Below are positions 44,844-53,824 of a stretch of DNA of 64,000 bases, one piece after another. Each line of letters starts with the position of its first letter. The first letter of the stretch is position 1. The translations under genes were made by a program, and so were the position numbers. A model generated the notes under the pieces. The model saw only the letters and a list, made by a program, of their open reading frames with translations, was not told the origin of the DNA and made no database searches. The DNA comes from Pseudoalteromonas sp049257235 (GTDB lineage: Bacteria > Pseudomonadota > Gammaproteobacteria > Enterobacterales > Alteromonadaceae): positions 124,001-188,000 of the forward strand of contig NZ_JBMMUF010000006.1 in the NCBI RefSeq assembly GCF_049257235.1, given 5' to 3'.

Positions 44844-45338
44844 GTGAATCAATCGCTAACATCAACAACTGCTTTACAACGCTACAAATGCCTAGTGCTG
44901 CAGCTGCTAGGATTGTGTTTTGTCGGCTTAGGTATTATCGGCGCAGCCCTTCCTGTTATGCCCAGCACCATATTCTTTATTGCGGCACTGGCTTGCTTTA
45001 CACATTCTTCACCGCGCTTTGAGTCATGGCTTCTTAATCACCCAAGAGTCGGACCAACCTTAGTTGCATGGCGCACACATAAAGTGGTGCCAACCCGGGC
45101 AAAATGGTTTGCCGCCATTGGCATGAGTATTGGCTTATATGCCATGATGTTCTCAAGCGCGCCTAGCTACGCGGTAGTTTTAGTCGCGGCACTCGAAGCC
45201 TGCGTACTTGCCTACCTGATCCGCAGACCAAGTTGCACGCAATCACTTAACCAGAGCACCATGCTCGCGTGCTGCTCATTAAGCAGTGTTTTCTTTACCT
45301 ATCACGTGTTAGTGATGTATTGGCTCAATGCAGCCTAA
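44844..45338 (+). CDS. YbaN/DUF454 membrane protein
   Basis: A 164-aa protein starting at GTG 44844 after AAAGGGG. It carries the DUF454 pattern: GLGIIGAALPVMPSTIFFIAALACFTHSSPRFESWLLNHPRVGP, then two more hydrophobic segments. Inner membrane; function not established. The C-terminal tail beyond about residue 128 is longer than in E. coli YbaN and contains an extra hydrophobic stretch. Confidence 0.88.
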   Translation: MNQSLTSTTALQRYKCLVLQLLGLCFVGLGIIGAALPVMPSTIFFIAALACFTHSSPRFESWLLNHPRVGPTLVAWRTHKVVPTRAKWFAAIGMSIGLYAMMFSSAPSYAVVLVAALEACVLAYLIRRPSCTQSLNQSTMLACCSLSSVFFTYHVLVMYWLNAA

Positions 45339-45432
45339 ACATTCTTCTCATCCGAATGATTAATGCTGTTTTTACTAATTTTCATTCTCTTTAGCTGGAG
45401 CTACTATTTCCTTGTCAGCAAATACAGAACTA

Positions 45433-45594
45433 ATACCAATCATCTTAAATATGTGATCAGGTATAGCGCTGGATAAATGAGGTGATAACAAGGCAAAGTT
45501 TTTCTTATGTAGTGGTTCTACATAGAAAAACTTTAACGCCGTGAGCACAATATTTAGCCCGCTAGCATGATTAGCTATTTGAGTTGATTGGTAT
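45433..45594. mobile_element. MITE-like palindromic element
   Basis: A 162-base noncoding element. Both ends carry matching terminal inverted repeats, ATACCAATCATCTTAAATA and the complement of the right end ATACCAATCAACTCAAATA. The centre holds a 17-bp near-perfect stem (45495-45512 with 45518-45534, one extra base on the left). Most of the length can fold back on itself. It has no ORF and lies directly before the DoxX gene. No matching transposase is visible in the window. Confidence 0.75.
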
Positions 45595-45611
45595 AAATTG
45601 AGGAAATGAAA

Positions 45612-46037
45612 ATGAACTTAACTAACCTAATTTCGAGCAACGACACTCTTTCTAACATCAGCACGCTACTTGCTCGCTTTGGTTTAAGCGCACTATTTGT
45701 ACTTACAGGCTTAAGCAAAATTGAATACTACGATGCAACAGTGCAATACATGGCGTCGGTTGGTGTACCCGGCATGTTATTACCTTTGGTGATTTTGCTT
45801 GAAGTAGTAGGTGGCATTATGATTATTGCCGGGCTATTCACCCGATTAACAGCACTTGCTTTTGCCGGATTCAGCGTCGTAAGCGCCTTGTTGTTCCACT
45901 TCCAATTGGACGACCAAACTCAGTTTTTAATGTTTTATAAAAACATTGCCATTGCCGGTGGTTTCCTAGCATTAGCTGCATCCGGTGCGGGCAAATTCAG
46001 CGCAGACCAATGGTTACTTAATCGTAAATCTGCGTAA
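45612..46037 (+). CDS. DoxX-family membrane protein
   Basis: A 141-aa protein with four hydrophobic segments. LLARFGLSALFVLTGLSKIEYY followed by LPLVILLEVVGGIMIIAGLFTRLTALAFAGF is typical of DoxX. Family members act in redox or sulfur-related membrane processes; the exact role is unknown. ATG 45612 is used because GAGGA lies about eight bases upstream; ATG 45606 is too close. The palindromic element ends 18 bases before this start and may carry its promoter. Confidence 0.88.
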   Translation: MNLTNLISSNDTLSNISTLLARFGLSALFVLTGLSKIEYYDATVQYMASVGVPGMLLPLVILLEVVGGIMIIAGLFTRLTALAFAGFSVVSALLFHFQLDDQTQFLMFYKNIAIAGGFLALAASGAGKFSADQWLLNRKSA

Positions 46038-46054
46038 TTAATAGCATTTCATAC

Positions 46055-46083
46055 AGCGGCCTTGTCATTAAGGCCGCTTTTTT
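46055..46083 (+). terminator. Terminator after DoxX gene
   Basis: Nine-bp stem (46055-46063 with 46070-46078), 6-base loop, T-run of six. Confidence 0.92.
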
Positions 46084-46158
46084 GCGTTTCTTTGTAAGCC
46101 AAGTACTTAGCGTTACACTAAAGCATACTGTCATCACATCACCACTAAGGAATATTGA

Positions 46159-47031
46159 ATGCTGCGCATCACGTTAGAACAATGGCGAATGTTTAGAGCC
46201 GTAGTCGAATATGGTGGCTTTAATCAAGCGGCTCAGGGGGTGCATAAAAGCCAGTCGAGTATTCACAGTGCGGTTGCAAAAATTGAATCCTCTTTGGGCG
46301 TTAAACTATTCCATGTAGAGGGCAGAAAAACGCTACTCACAGAAGCTGGAGAAATGATGCTCAGACGCGCGGAGTATTTACTAGACGAAGCCGCAAAAAT
46401 TGAAGCGATCGGCAATACCCTCAGCGAGGGAATTGAAACGCAATTGCGACTTGCTGTAGATAAAACATTCCCCAAGGCCCTGCTATACGACGTACTTGAA
46501 GCCACCAGCGCACAATATCCTCTTTTACGTATCGAACTACATGAAACAGTGCTCAAAGGGGCGAATGAACTCCTTAACGCTAATCAGGTAGAACTCGCTA
46601 TTTCACCATTTGCCGGTGAGGGATTTAGCGAACAACTATGCAGCATTGACTTTATTGCCGTTGCGCACCCTGAGCATGCGCTTCACCATATGCAGCGCTC
46701 ACTTAAGGCTGAGGATCTAAAAGCGCATCGACAAATTGTAGTCCGCGACTCAGCGCAGCACGATAAGCAGAATGCTGGTTGGTTAGGGGCCGATCAGCGT
46801 TGGACGGTAGGCCAACTCGATACCTCCATTGATATGATAGCCAATGGCCTAGGGTTTGCGTGGCTCCCAAAACACGCGATTGACACGCACATGGACTCGG
46901 GCTCGCTCAAAGCACTCCCTCTGGACTCTGGCGCTCAACGATCTCATTTCCTTTACCTTATTTTCAAAGATGGCGATAACCTTGGCCCAGCGGCGCGTAC
47001 TTTACTGGGAGAATTACGCGCAAGGGTATGA
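46159..47031 (+). CDS. LysR-family regulator
   Basis: A 290-aa LysR protein. The N-terminal HTH reads VVEYGGFNQAAQGVHKSQSSIHSAVAKIESSLGVKLF (about 16-52) and the effector-binding domain starts near 90. AAGGA precedes the ATG. It is followed by pirin and TSUP genes on the same strand, which are its likely targets along with the preceding DoxX gene. The inducer is unknown. Confidence 0.92.
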   Translation: MLRITLEQWRMFRAVVEYGGFNQAAQGVHKSQSSIHSAVAKIESSLGVKLFHVEGRKTLLTEAGEMMLRRAEYLLDEAAKIEAIGNTLSEGIETQLRLAVDKTFPKALLYDVLEATSAQYPLLRIELHETVLKGANELLNANQVELAISPFAGEGFSEQLCSIDFIAVAHPEHALHHMQRSLKAEDLKAHRQIVVRDSAQHDKQNAGWLGADQRWTVGQLDTSIDMIANGLGFAWLPKHAIDTHMDSGSLKALPLDSGAQRSHFLYLIFKDGDNLGPAARTLLGELRARV

Positions 47032-47145
47032 TAGCGCAAGGCCAATCATTCGTTTTAATCGATTAACTCGTACTTATTTTAATCATTTTGTTCTGTGGCA
47101 AAGGCCAATACACTTATTTCATCAAGAAAATATTGGAGCACTATT

Positions 47146-47835
47146 ATGAAATACATTCGCAGAGCAAATGAACGAGGTCGTGTTGACTTAGGCTGGCTGC
47201 AAAGCAATCACAGTTTTTCATTTGGCCATTACTACGACCCTAAACACATGGGTGTCTCGGAGCTGAGAGTGATCAATGAAGACAGAGTTGCCGGTGGCAC
47301 TGGCTTTGATACGCATGGCCATCGAGACATGGAGATAATCTCAGTGGTGTTAAGTGGCGCATTGAAACACAAAGACAGTCGCGGCAACGAATTTGTAGTC
47401 AAAGCCGGTGATGTGCAACGCATGAGCGCAGGTAGCGGCATTATGCACAGTGAATATAACGCGTCACAAAGCGAAGAGGCACACTTCCTACAAATTTGGA
47501 TCCAGCCTAAATTCCGTGGCATTACGCCCAGTTATGAGCAAATGACTATAGCGCAAACAGGAGCGCTCACCCCGTTGGTAACCCCTAATGGGAAAGGCGA
47601 CACCTTAAGCATAAATCAAGATGCAACGCTTTCTCGCGTGGTACTAGAGCAAGGGCAGCAACTTGATATTGGTGTAGCCTCAGGGACTGGCTATTTCCAT
47701 ATCATCAGCGGCTCTGTGTATACCGAGCAAGGTGACTTTCAAAGCGGTGATGCCTTTGCCACTGACGCTGAGGAGCGCGTTACATTGCACGCTACAGATC
47801 ACTTAGTTGCTCTATGGTTTGAGCTACCATCATGA
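47146..47835 (+). CDS. Pirin-family protein (YhhW-like)
   Basis: A 229-aa bicupin. The metal site is in FDTHGHRDMEIISVVLSG with later SGIMHSEYNASQ and EAHFLQIWI; three histidines and a glutamate are in the right places for iron or copper. YhhW-like pirins can show quercetin 2,3-dioxygenase activity, the natural substrate being unclear. ATG 47146 has TTGGAG eight bases upstream; the frame is open from 47095 but without a ribosome site. Its stop overlaps the next gene by 4 bases. Confidence 0.92.
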   Translation: MKYIRRANERGRVDLGWLQSNHSFSFGHYYDPKHMGVSELRVINEDRVAGGTGFDTHGHRDMEIISVVLSGALKHKDSRGNEFVVKAGDVQRMSAGSGIMHSEYNASQSEEAHFLQIWIQPKFRGITPSYEQMTIAQTGALTPLVTPNGKGDTLSINQDATLSRVVLEQGQQLDIGVASGTGYFHIISGSVYTEQGDFQSGDAFATDAEERVTLHATDHLVALWFELPS

Positions 47836-48575
47836 GTTTAACAACGCTCGCTGTAATTGCCTGTGTGGTTTTCCTCACAGGCATTTCAAAATCTGGCTTT
47901 GCCGGTGCATTAGGGGTCTTCGCCGTCCCCCTATTACTGCTCGTTATGCCAGCTATTGATGCCATTGCCTTAATGCTGCCTATTCTCATCATCGCCGATA
48001 TATTCAGCCTAAAAAGCTATTGGCGACAATGGCGCAGTGATCTTGTGCGTTTACTCATGCCGGGGATCTTCATCGGCGTCATTATTGCGCAGTGGTTTAT
48101 CAGCGTTATCTCCCCAACGGCGCTAACCGCGTTAGTGGCAAGCTTCAGTTTATTATTCGCCTTGCGCAGCCTCTTTTTCTCTCAAGCTCGCTCAGCGTTG
48201 CTTGCCACTGATTGGGGCGCGCGCGCAATGGCGACCATATCAGGAGTAGCGAGTACACTTGTACATGCCGGTGGCCCACCGTTAATAATCTACTTCAGTT
48301 CCAAACAGTTAAAACCACTGCATTATGTCGCTACCGCCGCCGTACTCTTTGCTTTTATGAATGCAATTAAGCTCATCGCATTCACGGCTCAAGGCTTCTT
48401 AACAGGGGACATTCTAATCACAGCACTGGCATTTACGCCGATTGCGTTTATGGGTAACTGGGTTGGTGTAAAAATACAACAGCGCTTCAAGACGCAAAAG
48501 TTTCTCAAAGCAATGAACTGGCTGTTAGTGATGTTGGCAATCACACTCTTTATCAAGCTGTTCGTGGCGTCCTAG
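47832..48575 (+). CDS. TSUP-family (TauE/SafE) transporter
   Basis: A 247-aa inner-membrane protein with about seven to eight hydrophobic segments. GISKSGFAGALGVFAVPLLLL at the start and HAGGPPLIIYF in the middle mark the TauE/SafE (DUF81) family, exporters or importers of sulfite, sulfoacetate or related anions. It is translationally coupled to the pirin gene (ATGA overlap). Its 3' end overlaps a leftward ORF by 51 bases. Confidence 0.92.
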   Translation: MSLTTLAVIACVVFLTGISKSGFAGALGVFAVPLLLLVMPAIDAIALMLPILIIADIFSLKSYWRQWRSDLVRLLMPGIFIGVIIAQWFISVISPTALTALVASFSLLFALRSLFFSQARSALLATDWGARAMATISGVASTLVHAGGPPLIIYFSSKQLKPLHYVATAAVLFAFMNAIKLIAFTAQGFLTGDILITALAFTPIAFMGNWVGVKIQQRFKTQKFLKAMNWLLVMLAITLFIKLFVAS

Positions 48576-48935
48576 GGTCCGTTTTTTAGCCTGTTCAATG
48601 GCCACTGCATGTTCAGGCGATAACTCCAAGGGTTTGAACGGGCTGATATTCGCACCACCTGTATTACCCGTCGGTAATAAGCCGACAGCCGTTTTACTCA
48701 CAGCCCCTATAATTCTTATCACTTGGCCGGCCACTTCGTTATAAACACGGTGTTGCCAACCCCAACGCAACATCAGCCAGTGCGTATAAGTGTGCCAATA
48801 GGTTGATGCTTGTCCGAGCACATGGGCGTTTTCATAGTGTTTAAATTGCTGTTCAAAAGCCTGTTGTTGCCCAGCGTGTAGTGCTTTTACGAGTTCTCGC
48901 AGTACTGAGAGTTGAATTGCTTGTGTGAAATTCAT
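48525..48935 (-). CDS. Unrecognised 136-aa protein (phasin-like shape)
   Basis: The start ATG 48935 has GAGG eight bases upstream. The protein is helical, with an amphipathic N-terminus (FTQAIQLSVLRELVKALHAG), a tryptophan-rich middle (THWLMLRWGWQHRVY) and a proline/glycine tail ending in CDCQHH. I do not recognise the family; size and helicity resemble phasin-like granule proteins only in a general way. It overlaps the TSUP gene end by 51 bases, unusually long for this window, so it is a real gene only if expression confirms it; codon pattern and ribosome site favour it. Confidence 0.6.
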   Translation of the reverse strand: MNFTQAIQLSVLRELVKALHAGQQQAFEQQFKHYENAHVLGQASTYWHTYTHWLMLRWGWQHRVYNEVAGQVIRIIGAVSKTAVGLLPTGNTGGANISPFKPLELSPEHAVAIEQAKKRTLGRHEQLDKECDCQHH

Positions 48936-49045
48936 CGTTGCCTCAAAGATGAATTTCACAGAGCATAAACCTTGGAGTTAACTTCAAGGCAAGCAATTAA
49001 AAAAAATAATGTGAGGCAATCAACACGATCGCCTCCAACGAAGTG

Positions 49046-49276
49046 TTATCGAAGTGCGGAGTGTAGGGTGTCGAGATGATTAACAAGGTCAAGACCTAGG
49101 TCGGTAAGGTAGCCACCGTCAGGGCTATCCGTTATGCCTTTCTCATACAAACGCTTCGCCGCTTCACGCATTGATTCCTCGGCGTCACTGTGCACTTTAA
49201 TGCCCTGCATATGGCTTGCTCGTGGGAACTTGGCAAGCAACTCCATTTCATCAACCATCGCTTTATTTATGCGCAT
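49046..49276 (-). CDS. TIGR02647-type small protein
   Basis: A 76-aa protein. The core QGIKVHSDAEESMREAAKRLYEKGI followed by DGGYLTDLG matches the pattern I remember for the TIGR02647 family of gammaproteobacterial proteins. Predicted helical, possibly a small winged-helix-like fold; function unknown. It has its own promoter region upstream. No membrane segment. Confidence 0.7.
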   Translation of the reverse strand: MRINKAMVDEMELLAKFPRASHMQGIKVHSDAEESMREAAKRLYEKGITDSPDGGYLTDLGLDLVNHLDTLHSALR

Positions 49277-49383
49277 AATACTTTCCTTTTGTTGCTTTTA
49301 TTTTGGTGTTTTTACTAATGCTAGTAGAAGAAAATGATTTTGCTTTGTGATAAATCATCATTTACCCACATTTGAAACTCATC

Positions 49384-49503
49384 ATGCAGGTATTTCAATG
49401 CCTTGTCCAAGAGGCTGAGACAATTTAGTACAATTTCAACCTTCCTCAAGAGCACGTCATCACGCTATCAAAATACCTCAACGACAAAGAAGCTGACGAG
49501 TGA
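49384..49503 (+). pseudogene. Possible decayed small gene with in-frame stop
   Basis: Frame 49384-49503 reads as a 40-codon stretch with one TAG at 49426-49428. The second part, YNFNLPQEHVITLSKYLNDK then EADE and a stop, has the look of a protein C-terminus. No parent family is recognised, and the first part lacks a ribosome site. Weak evidence. Confidence 0.25.
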
Positions 49504-49534
49504 GGCCTGCTACTGGGGTCTGAGTTAAAGACGT

Positions 49535-49562
49535 AAAAAAGCCAAGCATTCGCTTGGCTTTT
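49535..49562 (-). terminator. Terminator of the dab operon
   Basis: Eleven-bp stem (49537-49547 with 49552-49562), loop ATTC; minus-strand T-run from the leading A-run. Lies two bases after the Sua5 stop. Confidence 0.92.
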
Positions 49563-49564
49563 CG

Positions 49565-50533
49565 TTACGCTGAGGCTCGACTGAGTCTATCCCAAATATC
49601 CGCCCATTTCGGCTCACGCGGAGGAGCTTCGACCAATAACTGCTCAATGCCTTGCTTATCAAGTTGATGCAGCGACGCATAAAAACCTTGGCGATAACCT
49701 TGGCAATCACTGGACAAGCGCACTAAATGTTCGCTCTCAAGATGTTGCAGTTCATCCGAGTAGACAACCACTGCCGTTGTGTGTGGTTGTTGTTCTAATC
49801 GCTGTTGTAGCTCGACAGCACTGCAAATAATTACTTTGGCATTGGGCTGATAATGCACTTTCATGTTTCCCGATACCGACTCCTGGTGGCTTTGCGGCAT
49901 GGTTACAGGGAAGGGCAAATAAGGCTGGATGTGTTCAGCACTAAGCGGGCCACTGCGCAAAATTTCTGCTTTGCTTTCACTTACACGTAAAATAGTCGAT
50001 TCAGTGCCAACACCGCACTCACCACCATCTAAAACTGCCGCTATTTTGCCATCTAGGCCTGCTATAACCTGCTCTGCACTAGTTGGACTGAGCTTCTGAT
50101 AGGGGTTAGCTGAGGGCGCAGCTACGGCAATATCAAATTGCTGTAACACACTTAGTAGCACAGGGTGATCGGGAATACGTACACCAATGCTAGGCAAGCC
50201 ACCGGTGATCACATCAGACACATCTGGGTGTCTTTCAAAAATCAACGTTAACGCCCCCGGCCAAAACGCCTGCGCCAAGGGCGTTACCCACGATGGTATT
50301 GACTTTACCCAGCGAGAGAGCTGGTCAATGCTGCCAATATGCGTAATCAATGGGTGATTGGTCGGTCGATTTTTGGCAGCAAAAATCTTACGTACCGCAT
50401 CTGGATTACTCGCATCAGCCGCTAAGCCATACACCGTTTCTGTTGGCACAGCCACCAGCTCACCTGAGCACAACAACTCGCCAGCTTGTTGCAGGTGCTT
50501 AAGGTCATTGGCATTTAATTTTAACGTTTTCAC
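49565..50533 (-). CDS. L-threonylcarbamoyladenylate synthase (Sua5 type)
   Basis: A 322-aa protein that makes threonylcarbamoyl-AMP from threonine, bicarbonate and ATP for tRNA t6A synthesis. The YrdC domain shows VAVPTETVYGLAADA near residue 30, then KIFAAKNRPTNHPLITH, with a C-terminal Sua5 extension (about 225-322), the long form. Its GTG start overlaps the DUF6671 stop by 4 bases (GTGA). Bicarbonate is a substrate, so linkage to the bicarbonate-uptake genes upstream may be meaningful, though the gene could also simply be carried in the operon. Confidence 0.92.
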   Translation of the reverse strand: MKTLKLNANDLKHLQQAGELLCSGELVAVPTETVYGLAADASNPDAVRKIFAAKNRPTNHPLITHIGSIDQLSRWVKSIPSWVTPLAQAFWPGALTLIFERHPDVSDVITGGLPSIGVRIPDHPVLLSVLQQFDIAVAAPSANPYQKLSPTSAEQVIAGLDGKIAAVLDGGECGVGTESTILRVSESKAEILRSGPLSAEHIQPYLPFPVTMPQSHQESVSGNMKVHYQPNAKVIICSAVELQQRLEQQPHTTAVVVYSDELQHLESEHLVRLSSDCQGYRQGFYASLHQLDKQGIEQLLVEAPPREPKWADIWDRLSRASA

Positions 50534-51378
50534 GGGTTACACCATTGGCAACGGTAGGGATCGGCTTCCCTGGGTTGCGTTAATTCATTCAATTGATGAT
50601 TACAGTGCGCACACTGCCTTATATACGCTTTCGCCAACTCAGTTGGCGCACCGCAGCCACTGCATGGCAAACCAGCTACACGCTCTCGTAACCAAAAATC
50701 AGGTAATCCACATGCGGGACAAAAGGTCTGAAGACGCTCTGCTAACTGTTGCCCAGCTTGAAAAATATAGGCTTGGCGCTGCGGTGAATACATAGCGCGA
50801 AGATCGGGGGTGATGTCAACGCGCTCGCGCAGGCGGCTATTTTCATCACAAAGGCCCTGTGAATCAAGTACTGCTTTGAGCGAATTGATATCACCAATGC
50901 CCTTGGTAATTTGCTGCTGCGTTTTGAGAATCCACGCTTGGCCGTCGCCCGCTCCTTTGAGCGCTGCTTCAAGCTCATTAAGGCATTGACCTTGATAGGT
51001 TTTTAAATTGACGGGTCCAGCGGCTGTGGCAACAATGTCGATATCTCGTTGTGCATCATGCAATACCAAGATTTCTGTATCCCAATTCATTAACCCGGGC
51101 AAAGGCCCGCCACCAAAGCTGCCTTCACTGCCAAGACCCGCACTGAGCCCTGACAACTCGCATGCTAAACGCGCTTTTTTCTTAGCACACTCCAGAGGCG
51201 ATAGGGTGCGCTCTACTTCACCCGAAAACGTGCCTAAATTGTCGGTATCAAACGCCTCGGTGACATGCAGCGCTATCCCTAACGGGGCTAAAGCTGGCGC
51301 AAGCTGCTGTGCTTTACCATGCTTGGTAAGCAGCGCCACCTGCGTTGGAACTTGGTAAGGGAGTGAGGAGCAGCCCAT
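50530..51378 (-). CDS. DUF6671 zinc-ribbon protein
   Basis: A 282-aa cytoplasmic protein. A DUF6671 core (KHGKAQQLAPALAP, later FSGEVERTLSPLECAKKKAR and EGSFGGGP) is followed by C-terminal zinc ribbons: FCPACGLPDFW, LPCSGCGAP, CAHCNHQ and CQWC, enough for two metal sites. Function unknown. ATG 51378 starts one base after the dabA stop, arguing for coupling; the frame is open further upstream inside dabA but without need. It is fixed in the dab operon here between dabA and Sua5. Confidence 0.8.
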   Translation of the reverse strand: MGCSSLPYQVPTQVALLTKHGKAQQLAPALAPLGIALHVTEAFDTDNLGTFSGEVERTLSPLECAKKKARLACELSGLSAGLGSEGSFGGGPLPGLMNWDTEILVLHDAQRDIDIVATAAGPVNLKTYQGQCLNELEAALKGAGDGQAWILKTQQQITKGIGDINSLKAVLDSQGLCDENSRLRERVDITPDLRAMYSPQRQAYIFQAGQQLAERLQTFCPACGLPDFWLRERVAGLPCSGCGAPTELAKAYIRQCAHCNHQLNELTQPREADPYRCQWCNP

Positions 51379-51379
51379 A

Positions 51380-53824
51380 TTATTTTGCGAACGGCGCTTG
51401 CCATTCTCCGCCCTCATAAAATGCCAGCGTGTCGCCATCAAACCGTGCCAAGTACAGCCATTGATTGTCGACGAGTTGCTTTACAATGTCATGATTGTTG
51501 ATAACCGAAGCTATCGCCTGCTCTGGTGCATCAATCACCACTGTGAGTCGCAGAGGTTCGTGACGCCACTCGGTGCCATCATGCAGTGATTGCATCGACA
51601 AACCAATTCTCAGGTCACCACCGTTACCCTCAAATACGCCCATGCGCCCGCCAACCACATTATGTAAGGTCTTGTTGCCCGAACCATAGCGGTGGTTATC
51701 AACCGTAGAAGCAAAATACTGCATGTTAATCCAATTGGTCACTACCATTGGCGCGGTCATGATTTGCGCCAGTACACCCGCATCGGCGTCTGCGGCACTG
51801 TTATATTCATGCATAAAGGTACGGCCATCGAGCTTGAGCCCGCGGGTGCGCTCTCGTGGCGCGATGATAAAAGCGGCATTATTGGCAAGTCCCCATTCAG
51901 GACGTGTTTGCGCCCAATCGTTAGTGCGTCGAGTCACTTTAGCTTGCAATGCTTTTGCATCATTCGCGCTTTTATCTAGGCCCAGCTGCGGGGCACGCTC
52001 AACACGCGCAGCACTTGAAGCTGCATCCAAAGTGTTTTGCAACTGACAGAGCGCTTGCTGCATATCATGTGCAAGGTGTTCGGTGTCGAATAAGGTAATG
52101 TCATCTGTGGTGGTATTGTGCAGTGCAGCAACAAACTGCGTCGCCTCTGGGATTTCAACACCTCGCAGCTTTAATCCTTCACGTACCGAGGTGTTATTTA
52201 ATATCTGTGCCAAGGCGCGAGCATTAACTTCACCGGTTTGGCCACAGCATGCGCCACAATCTAAGCCTGCACGCTGAGGGTTATTGGCATTTTCACTGCC
52301 ATGACCGACTAGCAATACCATCGGAGCAAGCTTGCCCACTAACGCCATACCCTTTAGCACCCCTTCAGCTAATGTTATTTGCTGCTCGAGATCGGCGCTG
52401 AGCGTAGGGCGAAGTTGCTTAATATTTTTAGCGCTGAGCCCGGGAGAGGAAGGGTGGGAAGCACTGATTGGTAACACTCGCTTGATGAGCTTGGCCACAT
52501 AAGTCAGGCCCAGAGCTTCAACCAAGGTAAAAGCCGAGGAAGGCATGGTATTGAAAGGAACCCATCCAGACTCACGCTGCAAGGCGGCCTTTCTGTGTTT
52601 GGCGATCACTGCGTCTTTTTCGTCACACCCTGCGCTGTCACAAATAGACATTTGTGGCGCCAGTAAGCCCGGTAGTTGCGGGCGCTTAACACGGGTAGCT
52701 AGAGGTGCGTAATCCACAGGTAGGCCAAAAAATCCTGCAAAGCCTAAGGTCTCTATCTCGTTACTTTGTGCTTCAAGGTGACGACGGATCACCTCAGAGC
52801 GCACATCAATACAAAACACCGCCTGCACTTTTGCCGTGGTTTTGCTCAGTGAACGCGGTTGGGTTAGCGCGTTACTCAATTGGCGCTGATAACTTAACTC
52901 ATGAGCGCGCTGCCATAACAAACGCATGCTCATGGCATCATTGTCATAGTCTGCGAAGTGTTGCCCCCATTGTCGTTGCCAATGTTGCCATACCGACTCA
53001 TCATCTCGCTTTTTATCATCAACCAAGCACTCCCAACTTAGGCGAATCGCAAGCAATTCGATGAGCGTGTGGTCTTGTTGTTGCGCCAAATTAGCTTGCC
53101 ACTTCTGGTATGCACACCATGACGCCCAGCCGCTGACTCGATACATTACAGCTTGTAAGTAGTCTTGCCATTGCTCAGGCGCGATATGTAATTGCTCCAA
53201 TGCGTGGGCAATTTGCGCACGAGGATCTTTGGCCATGTTGTTGGCAAGCTTTGGAATGCTCGGCGCTTTCATCAACAGCGCCACACTGTGGTCGTGACGC
53301 ATTGTTTCACGCCAACTTTGGTACAAGGTGCGTCGGCTGTGAGGGTGCCAATCAGCCTGATCTTTATCAAAATAAGCGGCGCAGAACTGCGCGACCTGAT
53401 GAGTGATAGTGTCGCACCACGCTGGCTCTTTATGCAGGTCCCGTTCACTATCAAGGGTATCGCACAGCAAAGGTGCAGGCACAGGATTGTGGCTGTTACT
53501 TGTGAGAGCGTCGATTGCTTTATCAAGGCTGGTATTTTCAAAAGCAGATGACGATGCCAATGCGTGCGCCAAATCTTCTTGGCTTATTTCCCCTGCTTGC
53601 CAGCGCTTATGGTAATAGCTCAATGACATCGCCATGGGCGAGCCGGCAAATTGCGCTAGGTAGTGCGCGGCTTCCGTAAACGGTTTATCAACCCATGACC
53701 AATAAGGGTTTACCGCAATCATTTTGTCGAGCGGCCAGTTGGGCGCAATGCTGTCACAGGCTGCTTGAATCGCTGCATTCAACATGGTTTGTGAACTACT
53801 TTCACTGTTTAATTGAACACTCAT
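51380..53824 (-). CDS. dabA: DabA, zinc subunit of DAB inorganic-carbon transporter (DUF2309)
   Basis: An 814-aa protein of the UPF0753/DUF2309 family. DabA contains a beta-carbonic-anhydrase-like zinc site; here its residues are C338 and D340 (VFCIDVRSEV) and H508 and C523 (GHGSENA and DCGACCG), matching C351, D353, H524 and C539 of the Halothiobacillus protein by motif. With DabB it uses ion-motive force to drive CO2 to bicarbonate. The start ATG overlaps the dabB stop by 4 bases. No Rubisco or carboxysome gene is near, so it probably supports anaplerotic carboxylation in a heterotroph. Confidence 0.95.
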   Translation of the reverse strand: MSVQLNSESSSQTMLNAAIQAACDSIAPNWPLDKMIAVNPYWSWVDKPFTEAAHYLAQFAGSPMAMSLSYYHKRWQAGEISQEDLAHALASSSAFENTSLDKAIDALTSNSHNPVPAPLLCDTLDSERDLHKEPAWCDTITHQVAQFCAAYFDKDQADWHPHSRRTLYQSWRETMRHDHSVALLMKAPSIPKLANNMAKDPRAQIAHALEQLHIAPEQWQDYLQAVMYRVSGWASWCAYQKWQANLAQQQDHTLIELLAIRLSWECLVDDKKRDDESVWQHWQRQWGQHFADYDNDAMSMRLLWQRAHELSYQRQLSNALTQPRSLSKTTAKVQAVFCIDVRSEVIRRHLEAQSNEIETLGFAGFFGLPVDYAPLATRVKRPQLPGLLAPQMSICDSAGCDEKDAVIAKHRKAALQRESGWVPFNTMPSSAFTLVEALGLTYVAKLIKRVLPISASHPSSPGLSAKNIKQLRPTLSADLEQQITLAEGVLKGMALVGKLAPMVLLVGHGSENANNPQRAGLDCGACCGQTGEVNARALAQILNNTSVREGLKLRGVEIPEATQFVAALHNTTTDDITLFDTEHLAHDMQQALCQLQNTLDAASSAARVERAPQLGLDKSANDAKALQAKVTRRTNDWAQTRPEWGLANNAAFIIAPRERTRGLKLDGRTFMHEYNSAADADAGVLAQIMTAPMVVTNWINMQYFASTVDNHRYGSGNKTLHNVVGGRMGVFEGNGGDLRIGLSMQSLHDGTEWRHEPLRLTVVIDAPEQAIASVINNHDIVKQLVDNQWLYLARFDGDTLAFYEGGEWQAPFAK

